Assembly (NCBI GenBank): GCA_002914805.1 | Contig: JXTB01000002.1 | Span: 2,491,938-2,555,937, forward strand | Origin: Parasponia andersonii | Taxonomy: Eukaryota; Streptophyta; Magnoliopsida; Rosales; Cannabaceae | DNA length: 64,000 bases | Reading direction: 5' to 3' | Part shown: positions 1-12,863 of the stretch, in pieces | Layout of the letters: every line of letters starts with the position of its first letter | Position numbering within the stretch: the first letter of the stretch is position 1 | Notes under the pieces: generated by a model | The model's database searches: none | The model's input: only the letters and a program-made list of their open reading frames with translations | What the model was told of the DNA's origin: nothing | Program-made: the position numbers and the translations under genes

Positions 1-2800
1 CAAAATAAAGAAGTTAAGTTGCTTGTTGAGAAGTGAAAATTCAGCCACAGGACCAAAACGAAGGCAGGCTCCATTACTTCCTTATCTCTGCGTTGACCTT
101 ATATATATAACTATTTGCACACACTGGATTTTCTGCTGTTACAAGCCTGAGCACACAACCAAACTTGGCACTTTCAAGGAACTCTTGTAATCTTTTCTTT
201 ATTCTTGTTTTTTAATTTATTTTGTTGTATTTACCTGTTCGGTTTACTTGAGTTTTTTAGTATCCTCCTGAAGTACTCAGAGTCTATTATTATTATTATT
301 GTGGTACATAACTATAGAAATGTTTTGAATCGAACTCATCAAAGTTAATAGAATCTACTGGAATATAAAAAACAAAAATACTTGTGGAAAGAAAATGAAA
401 AGAAAAAATAAAAACTAGTGCATTAGTGTAAAAACAAAGCTCTATTTTCCTTCCGTACCAAATATTTTAACACATTTAACATGGTCAGACTTATCTTGGA
501 ACTAATTACCTTTATTCATAAACATAATCCATGTTGTCAGTTGAAAGATGCTATTGCTTTTTTTCTCATGAATGCTTGCTTTTAATTAACAAAAATGATC
601 AAAACAGAGGGCGGAAATATTTTATTTATTATTTTTTCCCTGCTATTTGATTACCTTAGTTTAACTTCCACTACCATTTGTCCCTATCAAATTAAGACTT
701 AAGACATGGACTAATAATAATCTCTGCAAAGAAACTTGAAGTTGTGATGAAATATGACACTCTCATCTCTTCTGCTCAAGAACCGTTTACTCCATAATCA
801 GTAGTGATGAAATATGACACTGCCGTTTCCTAACTCGGGAAGGCAATGGTAATCCAGCATTTGCAATTAAAACCTAAAGATAATTATGACGATAATTTAA
901 TAGGAACGACAGATTTTAATATTGTGATGATAGTATTATTAGTAGGGGCAAATTATTACTTGAGGGAAAAAATTTAGTGACATTTTCCTAATTATTATTT
1001 ATATCAAGATTTTAGTGACACCCTTAGACCAAAAATATATTGAAACCTCATATAATAAAAATAAAATAAACTACACTCCATCAAATAGTATTAAATTGAT
1101 ATTAATGTCACTTTCACTATTAAATTTTCGTTTACGTTTGAACTATTTATATCAAAGCAAAAATTAGTTTCTGACAATATGGAAGTTTTCAATACTTTTT
1201 AGCTAATTTTAGCATAAATCAAGAGATTATAGTGTGACCTTTTCCTATATAAAACACTTGGTTACTTTTGGTCAGTGAAGGGGCCTTTTGGCTTGTGATC
1301 ATGCCACTTCAATAAGCAGCTACAAGACAAAATTCATTACTAGCCCCGTAGCCCGTGACCAAAAAAAAAAAAAAGGCAGACTATATTACCAACCACGAAG
1401 CATAGTCAATAGTTCAACGATCATAAAAGTCCATAAAACTAATAGGCGCATCCAATTAAGGATCACTCTCATCCAAACATACATCAACCATGCATGCATG
1501 CATGCTTTAGCTATAGTCAAAAAAATGTCCCAAGTTGTAGTAATGAGTATCATATTTACAAAACTGGTGAGAGTAAGAGTGCTACGTCAAGTCACGTAAG
1601 GATCATAGGCATGTGACATAAAGTTCAAAAGTTCCAATTTGCAACCATCAGTAAACCGCAAGGTGTCACAAATTTTACAACAAATGCATCAAGAAACAGA
1701 GATGATAGAGCAAATTCAAGCTTCTCATAAACGAGAGATCAAATTGATGGAAGATTTTGAAATGAACAAGTGCTTAACAAGATCTATAAATGCATGCACA
1801 TCATAATAGTTAATCATCTCCGCACAAGGACATAGAAACTGAGGCATAAAAGAGTTAAAGGGCTATCTCCACATCAGTACATCAACAAATACATGCACGT
1901 CACAATATATCATACTTTGACTGGCGACTGCCCAACAATGCCCGTTACTCTAGCAGGTTAAAGAGTTCTGGAAAGCAGTAAATAAACAAAAAAAAAAAGA
2001 CCTATTTGGGTTGATTATGCTTTAATAGCTGGATAAATTCTAAGTTGCACATAGCACAAACATTATAAAGAGCAAGCAAACAACCAATTTGTTTCAATGT
2101 CACAAAGACATAAGCCTTGATCAGAAAATACACTATCCAAAATTCATCACAGAAGGGGAAGACGACGATTATAAATACAGGGTCAACTTACAGATTTCCG
2201 ACCGATTGTTATTCCAGATAATCTGTCCGAGTATTTTGATAAATATCTATAATCAAGTGTCAAAAATGCATGTGATTAATATAGCCAACTCGTTATCCCA
2301 GACGTGACGAAAACTACAACTAATACTGAGCAATTTCCACCCAATTATATATCACTCTACTATTTTCGTGTCTGTAAGTAGCTTTCTCCCAAAGCATTAC
2401 ATAAAAAACGAGAGACACAGACATGACAGATGAGCAAAGCAACAGAGACAAGGCATTACCCAATGAGCATTAGGTTGTATTCATAATGCTGACTTAAAAC
2501 AAACTAAGCACAGGGAGGCATCTGTCTTTAACTTCTAAGATAGTATTCGGCTTGCCTTTCTAGTTATTCCTAAGCATATGACCAGACAATTGCTTAAGCA
2601 AAGTGATCACAAGATGCACAACTTAATGTTTTAATACCTTAGCTGATGCAGGAAGAAGTTAAACACATGCCAAATCCATGGCTAAGGTAAGGAGGTGCAC
2701 CTCCGTAGTAATCTCTACAAATACTGCCTTCACACAATGAAGAAAGATCCTTGTTCATTTTCTCTATCAAGCATTCATCTAGGTTTCACCCCATTAGTAG
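1..2800. other. intergenic, no gene recognised
   Basis: AT-rich DNA with short homopolymers. Small open frames exist on both strands, but none has plant-like codon use or a familiar motif. A 17-bp word (TGATGAAATATGACACT) occurs twice about 60 bp apart near 745 and 806. No RNA gene was seen. Confidence 0.5.
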
Positions 2801-2819
2801 AACCATCTCTCTCGATTCA

Positions 2820-3985
2820 CTATATGCTTCCAGAGGCTGAACTAGAAGAAGTTAATCTTTGAATTTGCTGGACTATACCAGGGAAGGTTGCCTCAACAGT
2901 TCCCCTACTAAGGCCCTACCCACTTGTTATAATCTTCCATTCAACTGATACTCAGTGGATAAAACTACTTCCATTGAAGGAGTCCCATCAAAGGATATAA
3001 TTCATCTCCTAGGAAAAGGAGTTGTCGTGGTACAAAACTCCATTGTCGAAGGTGATTCATAACCTTGCATTAATCGCAATTTGCATAAGATAGAACCTTT
3101 GTCTTCAGAAACCATAAATAATTGGTACAAAATCCCTGGATGAGAGGTCCCGTGCCACACATTGCTCGATATTGAATCAGAGCAAAACTACCACAGCGTG
3201 GGAAAAACATCACAGCCTGCTTATCTACATCCTGTTATGGAATCTAAGCAAAATGATGAAAGGATAAAACTTCAACGTAGTTTGTGCTCAACCATGTCAA
3301 TGGGTCTAACTCTGTACATAATTTATTTGACCGGAAACGGAAATAATATCTTGAATTTCATCTCAGTCTCATACCTGGCAGCCTTGACAATCTCATGATT
3401 GTGCATAGCATTCTCTGTTTTTCCTCTGTACATATACGGATTCCTCGCCGGTTGCTTTAGGTGTGAGGGTGAAAGGTCTGATGCAGAAAATGCACATCGA
3501 TCTTCGTAAGGAAAATATTGGAATAGCTCCCATCCAAATGGGGTTCCTAAACGTTCGAAGGAAAAAGCATATCAGACACTAACCAGAACTAGGTTATGCA
3601 AGACAATCCCTCAAAATTATATTAGTGATAGCAATGAGAAATATATAATGCAAAATAATGAAATGAAACGTACTGTCATACTGACCAAAGAGCATTGAGC
3701 TTGTTATGAAAGTTCAAAGTGCATCTTTATTTTATCCAGAGGCCTTGTCAGTCCTGGGAGCATATATAATGCTACATTTCCTGACACAGAGGTGCTAAAA
3801 GAGTCTGGTGATGCAACTAGTGCAGCTACATGTATTGCCCTTGAGATTATTCTTGATACTCCTATACTCCCAGTAAGTGAGTCCAATAATTCTCCCACAG
3901 ATGGAGATGCACTTTTAACCACCCCATGTTTACCCCCATCACCAATGATCATTATGTCGCCGATTGCCTGCACTGCACCACAATG
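2820..3985 (-). other. orphan coding-like exons, unrecognised gene or remnant
   Basis: Several minus-strand segments look like exons of one gene. The segment 3985-3704 is open for about 89 codons (starts AIGDIMIIGDGG, ends near DKIKMHFELS). The segment 3546-3375 follows a good acceptor (pyrimidine tract then TTTAG) and encodes PFGWELFQYFPYEDRCAF and MYRGKTENAMHNHEIVKAA with no stop. It either ends at a GTATGA donor or reads on to a TAA at 3323-3325. Two further short stretches lie at about 2999-2930 (FDGTPSMEVVLSTEYQLNG) and 2911-2820 (TFPGIVQQIQRLTSSSSASG, then TAG). These later pieces are interrupted by stops unless they are spliced. I do not recognise the family. It could be the 3' half of a real gene whose 5' exons I cannot join, or a pseudogene. 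Confidence 0.35.
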
Positions 3986-3989
3986 AATT

Positions 3990-5800
3990 TCCTATAATTA
4001 AATTGGAGACACATTTTGCCATGAAAATCATTGACATGGTAAAAGTCAATATTACCAGCATTTCAATGTCAAATTTTCTTTTGGTCAGAAATACTACCAT
4101 TTTCGCAAAATAGAGCTACAAGTAACTTCCCCTACCCTGTGACTGAGGGAAAACAGATTGTACGTAATCTATTCCAATTAATTGCATTTCCACAGTCTAA
4201 TCTTTTGTTATAACAATGCATAAATGCCTTTCAAATGACTAGGTGACCCCTCTCTATAAGATTGGATAGCATATATTCTTAAAACAGAAAAAAGAAAGAC
4301 AAAGAGTGTATTTGGTATAGGATTGAAATTCTATTTAGTATAAGATTCGATTTAATAGAATTCCAATTCAATAGCAAAGGTACAACAACCCAAATGTACC
4401 GTGGTAGTCAAGAAAGGGCGAATGCAATTATAACAGAATGAGACGTAAGCATAATCTAGTAACATTGGTTGACAAGGAATTGCAATAGAAAAACTATATC
4501 TCAGGACTTGCTTGCTTGGCACAGCACTTCTCTTTTTGATTTTATTTATTTATTTTTTTAAAAGTGAAAATGAAGGATAACGATATTCTTATTAAGATAT
4601 TGTGTGAGAAAATCTCCGTCATCCATTTCACTTAGAGAAATCCCCTATTTAGCCAAAAAAAAAAAAAAAAACAAAAACAAATAGAAACTTATCGCCTAGT
4701 TTTTCGATGTCAGAAATATATTAGCTGAGTAAATTGGTAGTTCCAATATGCTACCTTTGAAGTTCCTTGGATTAATATTTGTTGTTGGCATTCAAAAGCT
4801 CTAATTTGTGCCACTTTAGCTGGCCGGAGGCCTATATAGGAGAATCCATGGAATAAGGTCAGAAGCTTACTAAAATTAATTGATTACAGTCATTCCCTTA
4901 ATGCTATTATAATTATCATAGATTCAATTTATATGTCTCATCTACACACTAATATATATATATATATATATATAGGTTCCAATCTAATAATTTTTTTTTG
5001 ACAATATGTATTTTTTTTAGCTATTAATTTTAAGAGTTATCATAATTTAAATAGTAAAAAATAATAATAATAATAAAAATAAACACACATTATATAATAT
5101 TTTTTTCTTTCTCCATTTTTTACCATAAAATAACATGTGTGATTAAATTTAATTGAATAAAATAATATCTATAAATAAATAAAAAAATACCTATTGAATA
5201 TGTATATATATATATGTGTAATATGTGTCAAATTTGATTGAGTATTGAAACAAAAAAAAAATTAAAGATGTACAAACCTTGATAAATGAAGAACGTCATA
5301 GAGTGAATAATACCTAAAGAAGAAGACGCGTGGAGATTGTTGAGGCTCCATTTTTGGTAGAAAATTTAAAAAATAAATAAATAAAAATGAAAAAAAGGGG
5401 TACGGAGATTAAGGGTGGTGGTGGTGGTAAATGGTACACTAGTCTAGTACTATAGTACCCCCAGTCTTGACGTGCAAGAAGACTCCTAAGCGCACCGTTT
5501 TGGGAAATTAACTTGGTCCTAGAAACGACGCCGTTTCCACTTTTCTTCTTCCGTTTTAAAAAATAATGACGTAATTAATTAAATCCGCTTAAATGTATAG
5601 TAGTCTCACGCAATAATGACGATTAACATGCAGAAAGAAGAAACAAAACTTAGTTACGACCTAACTTGACTATATATATATATATATATATAGAAAGCCA
5701 ACCAGTGCAACTGCTACTGGTACTGCTAGGGTTTAGGTCTTCACATTTTGAGAGTTGAGAGAGACCCAGAAGGAAAGAAAGATCGACATGCCGGACGGGT
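3990..5800. other. intergenic, AT-rich
   Basis: No convincing coding sequence. It contains an (AT)n run near 4952-4974, poly-A and poly-T tracts, a GGT/GGTGG-rich patch near 5415-5430 and another TA run near 5672-5691. Confidence 0.5.
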
Positions 5801-5811
5801 AGACGGAGACA

Positions 5812-5985
5812 ATGTGGTCGGAGTCGGAGCTGCTCCGTCTCCAATGGAGAGTCATAAGGAAGGTCTACAGTAAGTTGTCCCTATAGTTGGTTATCATCAG
5901 GTACATCGCGTCCACCATCGCTAGCTACACTCCCTCCGCTCTGGTCGCCCCTGCCTGTGTTGGCTTCCCTCTTCTCTCCGGTACG
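5812..5985 (+). other. possible first-exon fragments, unrecognised
   Basis: A TA-rich TATA-like stretch (5672-5691) is followed by an ATG at 5812 opening MWSESELLRLQWRVIRKVY, then a strong donor (A|GTAAGT) near 5871. A second stretch from 5887 reads IRYIASTIASYTPSALVAPA and ends near a GTACGT donor. The peptides look coding-like and their order suits short exons, but no downstream exon could be linked and I do not know the family. The stretch could be the 5' end of a degraded gene. Confidence 0.2.
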
Positions 5986-5999
5986 TACGTACTGCTAGT

Positions 6000-6674
6000 T
6001 TTTCTTTTCTCTTCTTTTCTTTTCTTTCTTTATCAATTTTTTCATTTTTCTCTCAATAATAAATCAGAATAAATTCAGGAAAAAAAAGTAGAAAAACAAA
6101 AAAAAAAAAATCTAAAAAGAAAAAAATGCAAAGATATCGCTCGCTTTTCTCTGTACTTGGTCATGCTGCCTATGCTTGTGTGTATGTTATTTATGTCTTA
6201 TTTATATTTTTCCTGTATTTCGGGTTTTGATCAGATCTCCTTGGTGGTTGAATATGATATACGATCAGGTTGGATAAATTAATTTGCTTCTTCTGGGGGT
6301 TTGTTGATCTTTGCAGAAGGTCTATTTTGTGTGTGTATGTTTTTTTTTTTCCTTTTTTTGGAAGATTGTTTTTTGTGACGTTTTCATTAATATATTATAT
6401 ATATTTTTGAGCAACGTTAATGACAATATTTAGCTAGGACTTCTTCTTTTTTTTTTTTTTTTCATTTGCAACTTTCCTATTTTAATAGATTGTGAGTGAT
6501 ATTGTGTGTGTGTTATATTTTCTTACTCAAAGAGTTCAAAGATAATGGAAAAGAAAAAAGGGAAAAAACCAAGAAAGAGCTGTTATGTATTTATTTATTT
6601 GGATATGTATTCATATCAGATTCTTATGTTTTACTCCCTTAATTTTATGGATATATAGACTTTGATCTGGCAAA

Positions 6675-6719
<45 letters not shown>

Positions 6720-7206
6720 CAAGACTTATAGAAAGTTCCGGCATGTGATCCCGTAATGAGATAGGCAATCAAGAGTTTTTTTTTTTAATTTATTTTTGAG
6801 AGAGAGAGGGGCAATCAAGAGGTATTAATTAATGTCGAAATCAAGGGACTATTACTATTATTGTTATTTATTGTTATTGTTATTATATTTATTTATAATA
6901 ATCTAATTAGTAGTATAATTAGAGACGAATGGATCAGAGAACCCCGGCCAAAATGTTTGAAGTTGCTAAATTAATTACCCCAAAATATTAGGAGAAAATC
7001 TATAATTTCTAATTTAGTCTTCTCAAAGTCTAAGACAGTCCAACCTTTTTTCTCTTCCTTACAATTAAAATTTCTCCCTTCNTAACAAAACCATTTCCCT
7101 TAATCAAATTCAATATCTTCATGATCACCTTTTCTTGGAATGGCACCATTATCTTCTTTTCTCCTCTGATAATCATAATTAGTCCTAATTAACCCCTCAA
7201 AACAGG
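6000..7206. repeat. intergenic with (AT)n microsatellite
   Basis: No gene recognised. A run of about 19 AT dinucleotides lies at 6677-6715. Poly-T tracts are frequent, and a single N at 7082 marks an unresolved assembly base or gap. Confidence 0.6.
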
Positions 7207-8290
7207 ATGGCCTTCTGGATCAGGCTTAGCTCCTCAAGCTTATTAACTGTTCCAGTACTCATTGGCCTCCTGTCCTTCCTCCTCCTCCTCCACCCCATTA
7301 CCACCACCACCACTGCCATTTGCCTCGCGGTCCTCTGCCGCCCTTGCCCCGATACCCCGCTCTTCCGCGAGGCCCCCGCCTTTTGCAAACCTTTTCCACG
7401 GGAGATCACTTAATCCACGTCGTCATGACGCTGGATGCGAATTACCTACGTGGCACCATGGCAGTTGTGCTGTCCATCCTTCAGTACTCCACGTGTCCCG
7501 AAAACCTCTTCTTCCAGCCACTTCATCTCGGCCCTTGGGGACCATAATTATAGACATGCGCCAGAGCTTCTCTAGTCCAGCATGAATGCCACGTTCCCTT
7601 ACCTCAACTTTACCATCTACCGCTGCAACTTCAGCCGGGTTCGGGGCAACATATCTAAGTCGATTCGACAAGCGTTGGATCGACCCCTAAACTACGCCAG
7701 GGTCCACCTAGCCGAGATACTACCTACCCACGTGAACCTGGTCATCTATCTGGATTTGGATATCGTCGTGGTTGATGACGTGGCGAAGCTATGGAATGTG
7801 GACATGGGCGGGAAAGTGGTGGCTGTGCTGGAGTACTGCCACGGAAACTTCACCCAGTACTACTTCATGGACGGGTTTAGGTCCGATCCGGATTTGTCAA
7901 ACATGTTCGAGCACTGGAACCCCGTGTTATTTCAACACCGGGGTGATGGTGGTGGACGTCCGCGCGTGGAGGAGAGTAGGGTACATGCAGCACGTGGAGG
8001 AGTGGATGGCATTGCAGAAGAGGAAGAGGATATGCCACTTGGGGTCATTGCCTCCGTTTTTTCTTGTGTTTGCTGGCAACATCATGGCCGTTGATTATAG
8101 ATGGAATTAGCATGGTTTAGGGGGTGATAATTTTGAAGGGAGATGTTGGACCCTCCACCCGGGTCCGATTAGCTTGCTCCATTGGAGTGGGAAAGGTAAG
8201 CCTTGGTTGAGGTTAGATTCTAGGAAGCCCTGTGCCGTTGATTATCTTTGGGCGCCCTATGATCTCTACCATTCATCTAAACAATCTTTA
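7207..8290 (+). pseudogene. GATL (galacturonosyltransferase-like, GT8) pseudogene
   Basis: Intronless GATL genes encode Golgi glycosyltransferases of family GT8 acting in pectin or xylan synthesis. They are about 350 residues long, with a short N-terminal membrane anchor. All parts are visible but in different frames. The ATG at 7207 opens [16 protein letters not shown] plus a hydrophobic anchor and [11 protein letters not shown] shift near 7400 leads to [20 protein letters not shown] second shift near 7540-7580 leads to NATFPYLNFTIYRCN and [16 protein letters not shown], which holds the DxD metal site. One extra G at about 7924 splits [14 protein letters not shown]. Then come [20 protein letters not shown], an in-frame TAG at 8108-8110 where the family has RWNQHGLGG, and [18 protein letters not shown] and PYDLY. 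At least three frameshifts and one stop make it non-functional. The high residue conservation suggests recent decay. Sequencing error could explain one lesion but hardly all. Confidence 0.88.
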
Positions 8291-8459
8291 GAGGAGAGAG
8301 AGAGAGGGTTGAGGAGATTGGAGACATTGGAAAAAGGAGAGAGAGACAAACTCTCCATGGAACATAGAAAAAAAAAGGGGGTTATTTCTCTAACGAGTAA
8401 CAAGCCTTCTTATAGACCAAATCACACTATTCTCAAAAAATGTGAAACTTAACAATGTT

Positions 8460-11270
8460 GTTAATACTTATTTTAATTATGAACGAAACGACACCTAATA
8501 TATTAATATTAACAACGTTGTTAATTTTTGTGTTTTAGTTAAGAGATTTTCCCCATTGAGAAATTTTCTTTTGCATGTATTGATTTGAATGATTATTCTT
8601 TGTGGATCAATGTGTGTGAGCGAGAGAAGGGCCTTGCTATTGGGTTATAATCTGTTCGAGGAGAGAGCTGTCTAGGTTTGGTCTTGGGGTTATTTTTGGG
8701 CTCGGTGTGTTGAACATATGTTGGCCCTTCATATATATGGCATAGAGAATTTTCTTCTTTGTTCCACTTTTTCAACTATTTGGTTTGGGTGTTGTTGCTT
8801 TGGATTCATTGTAAATTATGATTTGGAAGTAATAATTAATTTCCAACAGCAGAGATGTATGTCAAAATGTGGATGCCTTATCTTTTCAGTGTGCCCTGCC
8901 CCATAGTTATAGATTAATGATTTAATTTGAACCATTTTGTTCCGGAACATGGAGCTCTTAACGTTATTATATCCATTAGTTTTTAGTACCCATTTTTTTT
9001 TATATTTTATTTTCTTCCCTATTTTACTGGTTTATTCAAGATTTTGATATATATTGCTCTAGAGTGAATAGTCAATAACTAAAAAAAATAAATAAATAAA
9101 TAAACAATGAGTTTTATGTTTTACTCAAATATACACTATGCCTTTCAATATATATATATATATATATACTACAAGGAAAGAGAAAGAAAAGAAAATCAAT
9201 AACATAATGAACACTTTTCCATTTTTTTCACTAAATATTATTTCTTATTCTATTTTTCAAAGAAAGTAAGCATAATAGAGTATAAGCAACCATATTATAA
9301 AAAATTATATACGTATACACAAATATAAAATTCTAAGAAAAAAAAAAGATAAAAAATTATTTTTAAGTGTGTATTGATCTTTTGTTTAATTTGTTTTAAT
9401 TTTTCTTTTTCATATAATTAATTAATGTGCAACAAAAGGGTTCACTATTCTATTGTCCACTTACTATCAACATTGTCCATTTACAATTTTTATTTTTCTC
9501 ATTTAAATCTAGAACAATGCTATTGTCTAACACTACAACAATGTGTTAATCTATTACTGATAATTCTAATTTATAAATTAAATCTCACACAAATTTAATT
9601 AAAATTAAAATATAATTATAATTAATCGGTAACTTATGATCTCGTGTTACACCGTGCCCTAGCATTGATCTATCATTATTAATGCATCATGTCAGCGCTA
9701 AAAATAATGGATTTAAAACTTTTCGGTTGATATTGTTATGATACGACAAATATGTTTTTTTTCTTAAAAAAATGTTTAAATAAAATGATTGACTTTTTAA
9801 TGAGAAAAGAAAAGAAAAAAACTTTCCAAATTTTAATTAACCTACAGCTGTTAAATAGTTACCATTACCACAAATACAATTAAGATCCAGGAAAATAAAA
9901 GTAAGTGGGGATTTTATTTCTCGAGTTTAGTCAATTAGTCAAAGGTGTGCACAATTAGGAAAGATGATTTTGACACTATAGACAAGGTAATATAGAGAAT
10001 TGAATTGTCATAACTCAACTTTTAATATTACTACAAACTAATTCTTAGCATATAGATTTTAATTTTTGATGTTTGACTAGATTTGCTTTCATGGATTGTA
10101 ACTCTTTGATTTGTTAAAATACTAGCTTCTGTGAAATTAAAAGCGAATTCTGACATATTGGAGGTTATGACTTATAAATTGACGGGAACACCAAACAGTT
10201 GAAAACACTATACATTAATGCTACTTTAGGATCGTTCAAGATTTCTAGAATAATTAAATCTAAGATTTTAATATTCACTTTATGAATTGGTTGATAATTT
10301 TGTCTAAATAGCCATCGAGAATAAAATTATGACAACATTATTCCTTGATAGAAAGATTATAACTTAAAAGTAAATATATATTGGAGGAATATTACGATAA
10401 TTTCACTTATCTAACTACGACACTATACAGGGATTTTACATATTGAATAGAATATATTAGATGGATCGGTTAATTAAGGTTAGTTGATTAAATCTCTATA
10501 AAAGACATGATATTTAATCTAAGAGTGTAGCATTGGGTCTTTAATAGAGTCTCTCATTTACTAATAGTATTTATATAAATATCTTAATAAGAATTATTAT
10601 ATATTTATTATATTATAGGAGTTTAGATTATTTGAATCTATTAGGTCCCTTATCTAACTCAACAAAGCTCATTAATTAGTTAGTGGTATTTGTGAAATAA
10701 GTTTCATGAAACTGTATAAAATAATACATTTATACAGAAGTTGATATTTTTATAAATAAGTTACATGAGTTAGACATATTTATAGAAGTGTACCCAAAAC
10801 CCAAATTAGAGAATAAGTACAATTCCAATTAGAGTAAGATTAGCAGTTGTTGACTCCATATATATAAGATATATGATAGAAAAAAAACTACACGGTAATA
10901 GTATGAGAGCTACACGTAAAACAGATAGAAAGGGACGGAGAGAATTCGACCAAGGCTGAGGAAAAATGAGAGAAAAAGTTTCCTACAACCTCATATTCTC
11001 ATCTCATATCCTGGTATTCCAAAAGATTAAGAATGTGTTCTTGACCATTTTCTAACGAAGGATTCAACTTGATGTCCACTCGTCTTATTAACCTAGAATC
11101 AAAGTACAGACAAAAAGATCTAGAATTGGAGATTTAATCACCATAAATAAAGAAATTAAGAAGGAGCACGCTACAAGAAGGAAATCCTAATTTCATTATG
11201 TATCTAAATTAAATTTATGTTATAAATTATCATGTATATATGATAAATGCTTATTCTATAATTATAAAAA
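8460..11270. other. intergenic, no gene recognised
   Basis: Very AT-rich with an (AT)n run near 9151-9168. No coding frame with plant-like composition and no clear transposon ends were found. Confidence 0.5.
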
Positions 11271-11276
11271 TTATTT

Positions 11277-12169
11277 TTATATAAAAATTTTAAAATTTAA
11301 ATCCGTTTTTTTAACTGCATTGATGATGTGATGGCGTGTTTTCCGTGTATATTTTTTTGTAACTGTTAGGTCTATATACCAGCATAGACCAGCAGAACCA
11401 CCGGCTCGGCCTCGATGACCTCTGCCTCGAGGAGTGCCTCCTCTGCCAAGACTAGCAAAATTAGTAGATGAATGTTGAAGATTAAGAGTGCTAGCAGTAT
11501 TCACTTGTTTAAGACGAATCTCTTAAGAAGTAAGCATTGGACTTCTTGAATTGACATTTCATCAGTGTTGATACGACTTAGAATAGCAGTGACTGTGGCA
11601 TCATAATCAGATGGAAGACAAGTGAGGATAACGAGCTCATCGTTTTCAACATTATATCCACCTAAGGCTAGAGCATCAACAAAGCTCTTCATATTAGCAA
11701 AGTACTCAGAGAAGGTCATGGAGCCTTTTTTGGTAGTTTGGAGCTGAACTCTCAGATGAAGCATTCGAGCTCGTGAGCGAGAAATAAACAAAGTTTCAAG
11801 TAAATGCCAAACCTTATGAGTCATTGCACAATGAACAACTTGACTCAGTAGAGAAGGTGAGATGGATGAGAGAAGCCAGCTGAGAACCAATTAATCCTCA
11901 CGAATCCACTGAGTATGATCAGGACTGATGATCTGAGAAACGACGCCATGTTCATCGGCGCAATCTCCAAACTCTGGTGGACAAGGCCTTATCCCGAGCA
12001 TATAGCCAGCAAGGTTGTCACCACGGAGAGCAGGAAGCACTTGAGATCGCCAAATGGAGTAATTGGTGCGATCGAGCTTGACTGAGACAGCAGAGTTCAA
12101 CATGGTGATAAACGGAGAACAAGGATTCATTTTCTGGAGATTGAGCTTGATCCAGCCGAAGAAGAACAA
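11277..12169 (-). pseudogene. Ty1/copia retrotransposon gag remnant
   Basis: Read on the minus strand, the segment starts MNPCSPFITMLNSAVSVKLD at codon 14 of an open frame and continues with RTNYSIWRSQVLPALRG, the N-terminal gag signature of plant copia elements. An in-frame TAA at 11891-11893 (after QWIRED) interrupts it. The frame resumes with VHCAMTHKVWHLLETLF, LHLRVQLQTTKKGSMTFSEY and LVILTCLPSDYDATVTAI, all typical of the copia gag (UBN2-like) domain. A one-base shift near 11505-11515 precedes VNTASTLNLQH and an RG-rich tail (GRGGTPRGRGHRGRAGG). The zinc knuckle, protease, integrase and reverse transcriptase are absent, so the element was cut off at about 11270. It is dead, decayed and unlikely to be expressed as protein. 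Confidence 0.85.
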
Positions 12170-12214
12170 GAACTGGTAGAAACTTTGAAAGTCACCATTA
12201 ATGTATAGATCAAG

Positions 12215-12226
12215 GCTCTGGTACCA
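12215..12226 (-). other. copia primer-binding site
   Basis: The minus strand reads TGGTACCAGAGC, one base from TGGTATCAGAGC, the usual site complementary to the 3' end of initiator methionine tRNA. It lies just upstream of the gag start and two bases from a TG that would be the inner LTR edge. Confidence 0.75.
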
Positions 12227-12228
12227 TA

Positions 12229-12417
12229 TGAAAATTATAGAATAAGACTATGAATTGAGTAAAATGATGACTCTCAGAATAATATCTTAGACTTCTCTTC
12301 ACATATTTATACTGGTACGAATACACTAGAAAGATCTTACAACAGCTTCAGCCAAGTGGAGCTATAAGCTTAGTAACAATCTAACTAATCTGAGCTGGAG
12401 CTAAATGCTCTCTAACA
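12229..12417 (-). repeat. probable 5' LTR of the copia remnant
   Basis: On the minus strand this stretch starts TGTTAGAGAGC and ends TTTTCA, two bases before the primer-binding site. It carries a TATAAATA box at 12304-12311, at a plausible place for a short LTR promoter. The outer edge is uncertain: another TG start lies near 12548. No second LTR was found on the left side, so the boundary cannot be confirmed. Confidence 0.45.
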
Positions 12418-12549
12418 GTTTAGTTAATCTAATAACTAATTACAATAGATTAGTTGATGAAGCTTCTAGAGAACATTGACTTGAACGATGACTAGACTCT
12501 GTTGACTGCTGACTAGGCTGCTTAACTTATTTTATGAAAAACTTACTAC

Positions 12550-12828
12550 ATGTCGTAGCATAAACAACACATGGATGATGGATGTCGTTTGTCATATATT
12601 TGTATAAAATGTCGTTTATAACGCATATAACATATATTTATTGTTCATGAATCCGTTGAAGACTGCGCAGAAGTTCATTATAAGCAGCTTGTTCCAAATT
12701 CATAGTTGTTGACCTCTATATACAAACAAGTATATGTTCCTCGTTGAAGCTTTTGACCATCAAGGTTATATTACGTGCCACCACCACTACTCGCTGAGAA
12801 ATTATGGACAATATATATATATATCTAT

Positions 12829-12863
<35 letters not shown>

